Below are positions 26,660-36,667 of a stretch of 64,000 nt of DNA, in pieces. Each line of letters begins with the position of its first letter. The first letter of the stretch is position 1. Made by a program: the position numbers and the translations under genes. The DNA is from Juglans regia (lineage: Eukaryota > Streptophyta > Magnoliopsida > Fagales > Juglandaceae). The notes beneath the pieces are model-generated. The model was not told the DNA's origin. It was given only the letters and a program-made list of their open reading frames with translations, and made no database searches. The DNA lies in assembly GCF_001411555.2 (NCBI RefSeq), contig NC_049911.1, positions 4,526,001 through 4,590,000 of the forward strand, written 5' to 3'.

Positions 26660-28860
26660 ATTACCCGTTCGAACGATGAGAACCTATGTTCGAACAAAAT
26701 GAATACGTTCGAACGGTATCCTAACCCGTTCGAACGTATTCATTCCAGATTCCAGTCGTCTTCAACAACGCCGAAAACTCCATTAATTACAAACTCTAAC
26801 AAACACAAACAACAATCTCAAAGCATACAACTTTCTAACATTGCAAAATATTAAGTTCAAACCATACATTTCTATTTTAAACGGAATACCTGAATTTTTG
26901 AAGATGAAAATGGAAGGAAATAGTGATATGCCGTGCAAAAAAACTCTCCTACAAGTAGTAATCCGAGAATAATTAAGTGAGATGAAAATGTTTTTGAGCT
27001 TAAAGGCTAGTTTGAGAAAGAATACCTCTTGGTTTCGCGAAGGGGGTAAACTTCGGGTGACTGAGGCGAGCAGGAGGAGAGAAACAATATTGTGAGGTTC
27101 TGTCGTGTTTTTGCAGAACATTTCATGTTCGAACGGTTATTTACTAACGTTCGAACGAAAATATTAAGTGGGAGAAAATTCCCTCCTAATTTTCACGTTC
27201 GAACGTATAAATAGTATGTTCGAACGTTATTGATTTATTCTTGCTCGAAAATTAACCGTTCGAACTTTTATTTTTAACTGTTCAAACGGTGTTGTAAATG
27301 TTTATTTGTATTTTTTTTTCATTATACCTTTGAATAAAAGAACAACATTAATATATATAGACATATTAGATGATACTATAGTTTAATTGGCGGGATATTT
27401 TCCCACCACTGCAAAAATCCGTTCGAACTATAACAAATTACGTTCGAACGGTAATCCAGTTGTCTTTAATTGGCAGGATGTTTTCTCGCCATTGCAATAA
27501 TCCGTTCGAATGTTTTTTTATATGTTCAAATGCAACATATGTGTTCGAACGGTTTACGAGTACCGTTCGAACACATATCCTTTATGTTTAAATATAATTT
27601 CTTTCATCATTAAATGAAAAGTACTATAAGATCATATGTATTAGTTATATATAGTATCATATATATAGTAATCTATACTAAATATATAGTATATATAGTA
27701 ATATATATTATCATATATATAGTGACCTATACTATCATATGTATTATTAAGATCATATGTATTAGTAATATATACTCACATATATATAGCCTCAAATATA
27801 CTAAGGTCACATAATAAAGTATAGAGAAATTTATAAGATGATAGTATATTAGTAAGCTATACTCTATATATATATATATATATATATGTTGTATAATATC
27901 ATATATAACTTTAATAGGTAAATTATAATGGAATATATAATATGACATATATTAGTTAAGTATAAACTCATACCATATAGTACTATATGCTATCATATGG
28001 TACTATATATATATTACAATCTCATATATAACACTTTGATTGTAAAGTATTATGATATATTACTATTATATATACTATAAAAAAATACATATAAGTTATT
28101 ATGTTTTCATATAAAGTATTCTACTATCATAATATATATTATAATATTACATATATATTACAGTATATATAATCTACTATAATAGTATATATATTATAAT
28201 AATTTATAGGAATATAAATATAGTATACATTTAATATAATTTTTAATAAACTTACAAAACTTCCGTTCGAACGTAATATAGTAACGGTCGAACGGTTTTA
28301 TATTAACGTTCGAACTTTAAATATTAACGTTCGAACGGTTATGCACGTATAAGTTATCGCGGGCAGCGATTTCTCTCACGCCGCCGTCCCCACCGTTTGA
28401 AAAAGTGAGAAAACGTTTGAACGCACTACATTCACCGCCGTCTGCCGTCGTGATCAGCACATACATCAAACATTTTTCTCCCAAGTAAAAGTATGTATTT
28501 TCAAACTCATTTTACCGTTTATTTTATAATTTTATGGTTTTATTTGTTTTTTTTTTAAATTACATTTTTTCATCAAAAATTACCGTAGAACATCATAAAT
28601 CTATTGTAGGATGTTTAGAAATGAAGAGTACTTTGTTTTTAGTCGAAAAAACCACGGAATCGAATAATTTTTGAGTATTTTCATGGCCGCTGAGTTGACT
28701 CAGCCATGGCCGAGTTAGATCTGTTTTCCATTCGAACGGTATTAACCAGTCCGTTCAAACGGGTAAACCTGTACGTTCGAACTTGATCGACATGTTCGAA
28801 CATTATTAATTGTCCGTTCGACCATATATTTTGACGTTCGAACGCTAATTATTAAATTCA
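26660..28860. repeat. Internal GTTCGAACG clusters around an AT-rich core
   Basis: Copies of the same palindrome seen at the element ends occur at 26665-26735, 27126-27265, 27420-27570, 28262-28340 and 28735-28845. Between them, 27610-28250 is almost pure A/T with many TATATAGTA and TACTATAT words. No coding signal is seen. It lies between the divergent transposase genes and the plus-strand gene at 29040. Confidence 0.75.
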
Positions 28861-29039
28861 ATCCATTAACATTTTATTAGCTTATTAAATTGTTTTCATC
28901 GTTTAATTGATTATATGTTCTATCAATTAATTTATTAAATTGCTATTAGTATATAATTTTGTAAATCTTTTAGTTGTAATTAGATTTTATCACTAATCTT
29001 GAATGTATATTTTATTTTTAAAATTTCAGGATCATAATA

Positions 29040-30273
29040 ATGTCTTATCGGGGCCGTAAACGTGGTAGATCAGGAGAACCTTTCATCCAAACAGTTCGAG
29101 AGCGGACTGTTTTACTTGAGCGACAGGTAAAACTGTCTAATTTTGTCGCTCTTATATGGAAGGGTCATTCCCTCCCATCAGTATTCAATGATCGTGGTTG
29201 GGCACCAATCTTAGATCAGCGAGAAGAAGGAATGGAGCTTGTTTCCTTCATTGAGATCGTTACTGAGTTCTATAAAGAGCTCGGTGCTGCTAGCCTAGAC
29301 GATGGAGGGGCATATAAGATCTGTGTCCGAGGAGCTCCTGTTATATTTTCAATGGACAGACTCGCTGCATATCTGGGTATTCCTAGGCTTCTTGATGCCT
29401 ATCCAAACCTGCCGCCTAGAGAGTCTGGTCCTTCAGGTGATGCAGCTATGTCTGAGGACGAGGGACCAGATTACACAGATGAGATCGTTACACTTGCTGA
29501 TCACGAGGTCAGAGACTTGATTGTTGGTCCAGATGCTCCAGTGTACGATGGCTCCAGGAGTATTAGGCAGGCAGATTTATCTTTTTTCTTCAAGATTATG
29601 AATTTGATCATTGCCAACAATATTGACCCACGGCAGCACAAGACCGAGGTCGGCATGGATCGAGCTAGATTTATGATACGGGTCGCTCGTGGCATCCCAA
29701 TCGACCTCGTTGGTTATATATTTGAGAGGATCCGATCAAAGGCACGATTCATTACGACAGATATACTGCCGTTTGGGATCCTCATCACTCGATTTTTGCT
29801 ACATGCCGGAGTTGTGTCCTAACCTGCCGAGCGTTCCCGATTTTCGATGGCACCAATCAACAGCACCACCCTATCACGGAGCACGGGACACTCTAGATTT
29901 CGTTTTCGTGGGGCTGTTTCTGACAGGGCTGAGATTCAGAGAGATGCGCAGCCGGGAGATACTGGAGTATCGGCTGGTGAGACATCTACACAGGCTGAGA
30001 CATCACGCACATATATTCACGAGGAGATGGCTGACATATTGCGTGCTGAGATCGGCGTACACACATCAGCAGTGATTGATGCAGTGCATACTGCCATGTC
30101 TGAGTTGCGTACAGAGATTATGGCTACTCTGGGTTACGTACAGAGGTTATGAGTTACGTACAGCGATTAATGCCAATAATGCAACTCAGGTCACAGTTAG
30201 TACTCGACTGACACAGGTAGAGACACAATTAGCTGCAGTCGAGGATGTGTGTAGAGACCTCGCATCACAATAG
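29040..30273 (+). pseudogene. Putative plant transposon protein (Transposase_32-like), frame broken
   Basis: The start at 29040 gives MSYRGRKRGRSGEPF, and the open frame runs 260 residues with FYKELGAAS, FSMDRLAAYLGIPRL, ADLSFFFKIMNLIIANNIDP and RARFMIRVARGIPIDLVGYIF. This layout resembles the 'putative plant transposon protein' domain found in CACTA elements and related repeats. The frame stops at 29822. The C-terminal part continues in other frames (29847-30152, then about 30155-30273 with RLTQVETQLAAVEDVCRDLASQ), so at least two frameshifts have occurred. The tail looks like a short coiled coil. Its function in transposition is not known to me. It runs opposite to the two transposase genes. 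Confidence 0.6.
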
Positions 30274-30539
30274 TTTTTATCTTTTATTTATATTTTCTTT
30301 TGTTGTAATTATGAAATATATATGGAATTTTGATAATTTGTTTTATTTGGTTTATTAATATATATGTGGTTGATGATATTTATTTAACTAAAAATCTTAT
30401 TTAACATAAAAGAAATCATTAAAATATTTTAAAATTAATTACATAAAATTAATTAATGAATTTGTATATATGATAGATATTTTTTATATTTTGAGTTTCA
30501 TACCGAGATTAATATTATACTTTCGAATGTATAAATGTA

Positions 30540-30927
30540 GTGCTTGAATATGTTCTAACTAAATATATTCCGTTCGAACGGTTTAAAAACTTCCCGCCAG
30601 GATTTGCCACCAAATATTTTCCGTTCGAACATAACAAATTATTGTTCGAACGTTTTTGAACTTTTCCCGCCATAATAAAGTAATTATCCACCAAATTTTA
30701 TTGTTCGAACGTATTTTTTTATGTTCGAACGGTAAAAATTTTTTGAGACGATTTAATTCGTCACAGAAAATACTGTTCGAACGGTTATTTTGACGTTCGA
30801 ACGATTTTCTAAAGTCATCAATTTTTTAGAATGAAATTTAAATTTCGTCCCAAGAAATGACTTTTAGGGACGAAAAAAATTTCGTCCCTAAATAATTTCT
30901 TCCCAAAATCTCAAATTTGTTGTAGTG
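30540..30927. repeat. Right subterminal repeat zone of inner CACTA
   Basis: Five or more GTTCGAAC palindromes at 30570-30810, then TTTCGTCCC/GGGACGAAA words near 30845-30895, then the terminus TTGTTGTAGTG at 30917-30927 followed by TCT. It mirrors the left zone. Confidence 0.8.
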
Positions 30928-30930
30928 TCT

Positions 30931-33049
30931 AATTGACTCAGATGAATTATTTGGGAAAGTAGAAATGAAAAATGTAACTTGATTTCTAGTTTGCGAGTGC
31001 CATTCCCTTTTTTAAATGCTAACTTTGTTACAAGTTTATATATGGTGTATTTAAAACTATATATTTTATATTTTGAAAGAGGGTGAGTTTGTTTTGTTAT
31101 ATGTATTTGCTATGATCATACAGAAAACTGGCTCAACCTTGAGTTTTTATTTGTTTGATATACAATGGAATTATCAGAGTTAATACCCGGGATGCGTTTA
31201 AATTTTATATTTATGATTAAAGGGAGAAGATAATTTGTGTATCATTCTTATGCTTTTTTTTTTTCATTCTCTTACTTCTTTGTGATCTAAGGAAAGAAAG
31301 GGAGGGTTTTTTTTTTATTTGGAAAAGGGAATTGTGGCAGAGAGACATTGAGCTTTGACTCTTCAGCTATGTTTCTTCATGCATTTGGCAAGTCTACCTG
31401 CAATTCACGTGTGTTTTTCATGGAAGCTCTTTCCTCCGCCCTCTTCTGGGCTTATGCTACTGTGCATTAAGATAGGATTTAGGCGGGAGTATTGCTGGGA
31501 GAGGTTACCAAATAAAGACATCTATGGGTTCCATGATGCAGCTGTCTATTACATTTCTTCCCATATTAATGTAGCTCACGAAACTTTGATCTCATCTATA
31601 ATTTTACACACGAAAGAACGTTTTATCCTTTGAAACCCTAGCAGCTAGCACCGATATTGAACTTGGTTGAGAAAAAAATCATCTGAGTTTGACTCTATCC
31701 CACTTAATGAGCCTTTTCCCTCTAGACTACTCCTGACACCTAATTCTTTGATATTTTCATGCAAACTTTCCAGTAGGCATAACTGTTACCATCAAAACAG
31801 GGTCTTGATGCGAGAGATTGAGTTTATCCATATGAAGTGATGATCTTAAGCCTAGCTAGGGTCACTTAGAAAATTAATCCAAAGTGAGTGAATCACACCT
31901 AGCTTGATACTAATTATTGAAAAGTACCATAACATCGCCTTTGATATCTATTGAAAACTCTAGGATAGACCAGGTATATAAACCTAGAAGGGTTCAATAT
32001 ATATTAATTTTATGCTAATTATGACCAATTTAATAAATTATCTCAATCACAATATTGCCATTTTGACTTTTCAATCCAATTATCAAATAGATTATACAAA
32101 AAGCAAAACCAAAATCTATGTGAAAACTGTAAAATAATTAACAATATTTTTACAAACTCTATAGATAATGAAAAAATACAAAATTTTGTAGAGATGAAAC
32201 TCTAAGAGCATAGACGAAAAATCTCAAGTTCATAAGCTACACATACAACATACCTTAAATTTGTTCATGGGATAAGTACGCGCGTAGTACGTCTATACAG
32301 AAATTTTATACAAGAAACTCATATACAAATTAACATTAGTTTGTAAATAAGTCATTAACCATTTTTCTTCCTTTTTCCCGGCCCCTTTTTCTCTCTTATG
32401 GATGTATATAAAGGCTTCTTACATGCATGGTTATACGAATCAAGCATGCACATGATTTTCTCACTAGCTATTTGGACATATATATATATCTCTAGGGAGA
32501 TTTTGAAAAGGCTTTAAACTGCGAATGCTTGAAGCACGAGGAGATTTCTGATGCGCGACGTCCACTGTTCAAGGTAAGGAGCTCTGATCTTTTGCCTTCT
32601 TGACAACCAAAAATCATGCATGCATTTAAATCGCAACTAGGCAATTAGGATCAGTTGTTAGTTTCACTGAAGATAACCCGGCCAGCTTATTATGCATGAG
32701 ATGATTTAATATCCATGCATGTAATTAATTACGGAGTTGCATGGGGAAAAGATTTATATATTGATCTATATCCAACTCATGAGTTGATCACATGCACGCA
32801 CATTAACACACTTGCATGGGGAAAAGGTGTTTGCTCTTTGTTTAAGTAATTACCCCATATAACTTGAAGATGACAAGTGTGTTATATTAACCTTAGGTTT
32901 TTTAACAGATCGTTATGCTTTGTTCATTTCTTGTTTGTTGTTTTTGTAAGTTTGTCATTTATATTTATTTGTTTGTTGTTTCCTGTTTCAAGTTTGATGT
33001 GAGAAACAGAGTAAATTTGTGAGTCTGTGTTGAAGTTGAAGTTGGTGTC
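30931..33049. other. Right arm of outer CACTA, non-coding
   Basis: No transposase is seen. AT-rich with a gene-promoter-like stretch near 32395-32580 (TATATAAAGG at about 32406), which may be captured together with the ABCB fragment. This is a suggestion only. Confidence 0.35.
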
Positions 33050-33265
33050 ATGATTGGTATCAATGCATATGCTCAATTAAAGTTCATGAAAGGATTCAGT
33101 GCAGATGCAAAGGTCTGCTCTAAAACTAATCATCTCCTTTTTATCTCTTTTTGTTTTGGTGACTACAGAGATGAAAGGATTCAGTGCAGATGCAAAACAT
33201 TTCCCTTTCTTAAATCAATTTTTTGTATACAATTGAGATTTTAAATAAATAAATAAAACTCTTGA

Positions 33266-33301
<36 letters not shown>

Positions 33302-34303
33302 GATTTTTCATCACTCTTTAAGTATATTATTTGGAAAGTTGATCCCTCAAAATCTCAATTGTATGGTTGAAGATGATGTATGTGGAAGCAAGCCAAGTTG
33401 CCAATGATGCAGTTGGGAGTATAAGAATTGTTGCTTCTTTCTGTGCTGAAGAGAAGGTGATGAATCTATACAGAAGCAAATGTGAAGGCCCAAGGAAGGC
33501 AGGGATAAAGCAAGGCTTGATCACTGGAACAGGATATGGGACATCTTTTGGCTTGTTGTTTCTTGCCTATGCTACCTTTTTCTATGCAGGAGCTCAACTG
33601 GTTGAGGCAGGGAAAGCAACATCCTCAGATGTTTTCCAAGTATGAATTCCTTCTCTGCTTTTAACAGGCTTTCCAACGATTTGAACAGTAATACAAGAAA
33701 TCAAACAAGGGCATGAACTCTTGAGACCTTGTTAAGTAAAATAATGGTGGATGCTTTGTTTTCAGGTTTTCTTTGCTTTGACCATGGTAGCCACGGGAGT
33801 TTCTCAAACAAGTTCCATGGGTCCAGATACTGGCAAAGCCAAGAATGCTGTTTCTTCCATATTTGCAATAATAGACCAGCAATCGAAGATAGATGCAAGT
33901 GATGAGTCTGGTATAACTTTAGACAATTTCAAAGGAGGAATTGAGTTTCGTCATGTAAGCTTTAAGTATCCATGCAGGCCAGATGTTCAGATTTTCCATG
34001 ACCTCAGCTTGACTATCCATTCTAACAAGGTTCATATGGCTCAGTACTTTTGGTGTTTTCAACAACTAGCACAAAAAACTCGAACAAGTTGTTCACATTG
34101 GTACTAATTTTTTTTTTTTTTTTCTCAGACAGTTGCCTTGGTTGGAGAAAGTGGGAGTGGGAAATCCATAGTCATCTCATTGCTGCAAAGGTTTTAGGAA
34201 CCTGATTCTGCTCATATTAAACTTGATGGAATTGAAATTCAGAAGTTTCAAGTGAAGTGGCTGAGGCAGCAAATGGGTCTCGTGAGTCAAGAACCAGTTT
34301 TAA
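33050..34303 (+). pseudogene. Captured ABCB (P-glycoprotein) transporter fragment
   Basis: Four exon-like blocks with intact splice sites encode the part of an ABCB/MDR-type transporter from the second transmembrane domain into the second nucleotide-binding domain. Blocks: 33050-33112 (KFMKGFSADAK), 33373-33639 ([18 protein letters not shown] to SSDVFQ), 33766-34029 ([44 protein letters not shown]), and 34129-34303 (TVALVGESGSGKS Walker A, then RF, stop, and [14 protein letters not shown] with the Q-loop). A TAG directly follows LLQRF, and the fragment ends before the signature motif and Walker B. It resembles the NBD2 side of the ABCB4/11/21 group (auxin or metabolite exporters). With introns retained, capture was from DNA, not mRNA. 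It lies within the outer CACTA and cannot make a transporter. Confidence 0.85.
33267..33299. repeat. (TA)n microsatellite
   Basis: A run of about 33 bases of TA inside the intron-like gap of the ABCB fragment. Confidence 0.9.
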
Positions 34304-34439
34304 AACTGGGCTAGTTTCAATTAGTTTTTGCTCCTGTCATTTAATGAGTTCCTGTGTTCATTTAATTTGTGGATTTTTTTTTATTTTGTGAAATATCTTT
34401 TCCAAAGATTAAACTTTGCCGAAAATAATTTTTGACACT

Positions 34440-35080
34440 AAACTTATTATTTCCGGCGACTATATATCGCAGGAAATAACTTTTACCGGCATTTTAGAGT
34501 ATTTGCGGCGAATATTACAAGTTTTCCCACCAATTTTATTAAGCGGCAATTTATTTTATTTTTCGCGACGACTGCAATTTTCCGATATAGATTAATATCA
34601 GCGATGTAATGATCGCTGCAACTGAGTTCATAAAATCAATAACTCAATTGCAACGTTTTAAAAATCGCTGGTATTGATGTATACCGGCAAATTTTTATCG
34701 CCGCAATTGTTATTTCAAAACCATTTAGTCTATTGCAGCAATTTGAAAAATCGCTAGCAAATGGTATTGTCGGCGATTTTTCATCTTTTAGCGACAATAT
34801 TAAATCGCTGGAATTGAACTTTCCCAACGATTAACAACTGAATTGAACCTTGCAATTGCGACGATAAATGGTACTATTTGCGGCGAATTTTATTCGCCGG
34901 TAAAGAAAATATTTCCTGGCGATTCTTGGCTTCCGTTGGACTAGATCTAAAGTGGGGCGTTAGTACCGGCGATCTTCCAGCGACTTAAAAATCGCTGGTA
35001 AAAGTGTTGAACCTTCCAGCGATTTTGTGGGTATAGCTAGCAATACATAATCGCTGGTAAAAGTGTTGAACCTTGTAGTG
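34440..35080. repeat. Right subterminal zone of outer CACTA
   Basis: Dense short repeats in both orientations: TCGCCGC, GCGGCGAAT, AATCGCTGG, CAGCGATTTT. The zone ends ...GAACCTTGTAGTG before TAT. The left zone at 18380-18640 holds the same words. Confidence 0.8.
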
Positions 35081-35083
35081 TAT

Positions 35084-35320
35084 GGCATACTATTATGCAG
35101 GTACCTAGGAATCTACGAGGTCTCATTCGTACAGATAAGCTAAATCTCTCCTATCTACGTATCCGTTAGTAATTTTTCAAAATAGTTTTATTGTCTTTTA
35201 AATTTGGAATCCTTTATTTTGGAAAAAGTGTGGGTCCCATGTAATCATGATTTTTCCTCCACCTAAAGTGAGGTACCAGTTAATATAATAGAGGCTTTGT
35301 CCTCGTTCATTAAAAAAAAA
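35084..35320 (+). mobile_element. LINE 3' tail separated by the CACTA insertion
   Basis: Right after the second TAT the sequence encodes VPRNLRGLIRTDKL and SYLRIR then stop, the usual C-terminal tail of plant LINEs with RNase H. A 3' UTR and an A-tract (35312-35320) follow. The 13-bp LINE target duplication starts at 35321. This shows that 18374-35080 is an insertion inside the LINE. Confidence 0.85.
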
Positions 35321-35333
35321 TCCTCAAGATGCC

Positions 35334-36667
35334 CCATGCCCTCAAAAGCCTCCTGTTTTGTATTGAGGTTCGGTAGCTTCTTAAGGAAAACAACTTGGTT
35401 TTAATTCGTAAGGTAAATTAATTACGAGGTAATTTAGATGTTTATGAAAAAAATTTAGATGTTTATGAAGCCTGATGCATCACAGGGGCGAGGTCAATAT
35501 AAGTTCAAGCTGTGTGCTTGCTTGCGCGAAGGCTTAAAGTGCTTTTCGCTAGGTCCAAGTTGTACGTCGACCCTACAAACATTTCTGGACACTTTGTGGC
35601 AACTAGGCAGAAAACTTATGATCATGCATATAATGATGGGGTCAGGTTTCTCATTCAACGTACAACGAAGTCCCCGTATTGATGGTTTGTATTATTATCA
35701 GGAGTTTCCTTCAAGAATAACATAATCTTAATTAGAGCCCTCCACTTTCCCTCTAGATGACCGCTTTTGCTTTGTCAATCCAATGATGGCCTCGACAGCT
35801 CGTGAATAGAATACTTCTAAAGTTAGAACAATCAGCTGGCCCTCAATAATCAATGCCTGTTCGAATTGTAAATAACAACATGCAATATTGGCACAGATAT
35901 ACTTCAAAAGGCTGATCAGCTATATATCTTGTCTATCATTCAAAAGAATAGACGTTGCATGTGACATTCTGTACCGTTCCTTAAGAGCTAGCACGAGCCT
36001 TAACATTTAAGACAGGTATACTTGCAGAGATGTATCAACAAGTTATGTATTATGTAATTTGGTGATCAGAGCTTACATTGACTTGAAAAAACCCAGCTGC
36101 AAATTACAGTTATAGAAGTACATTTTACAGAGGGAACATTTAATATAAACGCCCTGGAGACAATCCCCCTACAAAAAACTGGATCTAACTCCTACATATG
36201 AGACTTCCTGCTTTTCTCTGCAGTAAAAGAACACAGGCTACAATTCTGCCTTCTCTAAAAGTACCATGACAGGAAAACAAAAAGGGAAGATCAAAGAGAT
36301 TTGATTAGGATTATAAGCCTAATGAAGGTTCAAACCTCGAAATATTCCCGGTTATGATAAACTACAGCCTTGAGGTTTCTGTTTACAGAGAGCGGATGAT
36401 TCAACGTGGTCAATGAGTCAACCACGGAAAACTCAAGAACAAGAAAGAACCATCCGGCAAATTAGAACCCTCACGAGAAGAAGCTATAAGCTTTGGTAAT
36501 GGCAAATGGTCCCAAAAAGAATGAAAAATAAATAAAGGAGAGGTCCACATGGCCTGATTTCTCTTGAGAGATAGAACGTGGATTATTTTTGCGCTCTTGA
36601 TGTTAAAAGAAAGAAGTCTTCAGTGCACGAGCTGCTCCTGGTCTACCATGTTGAATTTGCATCTAAT
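35334..36667. other. Intergenic; downstream region of the bHLH gene
   Basis: No gene is recognised. The right part must include the 3' UTR of the minus-strand bHLH gene. Frames here are short and unconvincing. Confidence 0.4.

Larger units (their letters stand above)
19656..30927 (-). mobile_element. Inner CACTA/EnSpm transposon with decayed transposase genes
   Basis: It starts CACTACAACAGAAAGG and ends TTTGTTGTAGTG, with 3-bp duplication TCT at 19653-19655 and 30928-30930. The termini share CACTACAACA plus a partly matched TTTTGGGA block. Subterminal zones carry many copies of the palindrome GTTCGAAC and TTCGTCCC words. Contents: a TNPA-like gene (20302-21752, minus), a TNP2-type transposase (21823-25377, minus), a 96-bp tandem repeat array, AT-rich spacer, and a plus-strand plant transposon protein gene (29040-30273). 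The transposase has an in-frame stop and frameshifts, so this copy is probably not autonomous. It lies inside the outer CACTA. Confidence 0.9.
18374..35080 (+). mobile_element. Outer CACTA transposon carrying captured gene pieces (Pack-CACTA)
   Basis: It starts CACTACAAGAAATC and ends CTTGTAGTG, flanked by TAT (18371-18373) and TAT (35081-35083), the 3-bp duplication typical of CACTA elements. Both subterminal zones (18380-18640 and 34440-35080) are filled with the same short words (tcgccgcaa, cagcgattttt, aatcgctgg) in both orientations. No transposase of its own is visible. It carries host-like sequence: a possible exon near 19080-19205 and an ABCB transporter fragment at 33050-34303. An 11.3-kb second CACTA is inserted at 19656-30927. 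Without it the element is about 5.4 kb, a non-autonomous Pack-type element. Orientation is nominal. Confidence 0.85.
13906..35320 (+). mobile_element. LINE retrotransposon with 5' inversion, later split by CACTA elements
   Basis: The LINE is bounded by a 13-bp direct repeat, TCCTCAAGATGCC, at 13893-13905 and 35321-35333, and ends with an A-tract at 35312-35320. Its 5' part (ORF1 zinc knuckle, endonuclease, start of RT) is on the minus strand at 13906 to about 15890. Its 3' part (rest of RT, zinc-binding region, RNase H, C-terminal tail) is on the plus strand from about 15893 to 18373 and again at 35084-35320. This order and orientation is the product expected of twin priming. A 16.7-kb CACTA element interrupts the tail at 18374-35080. 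Without it the LINE is about 4.7 kb. Confidence 0.9.

Noticed and set aside
19850..30810. Regularly repeated short palindromes that could be taken for a CRISPR array
   Set aside because: Spacing is irregular, the motif is a transposase-type palindrome confined to a CACTA element, and the DNA is from a plant nucleus.
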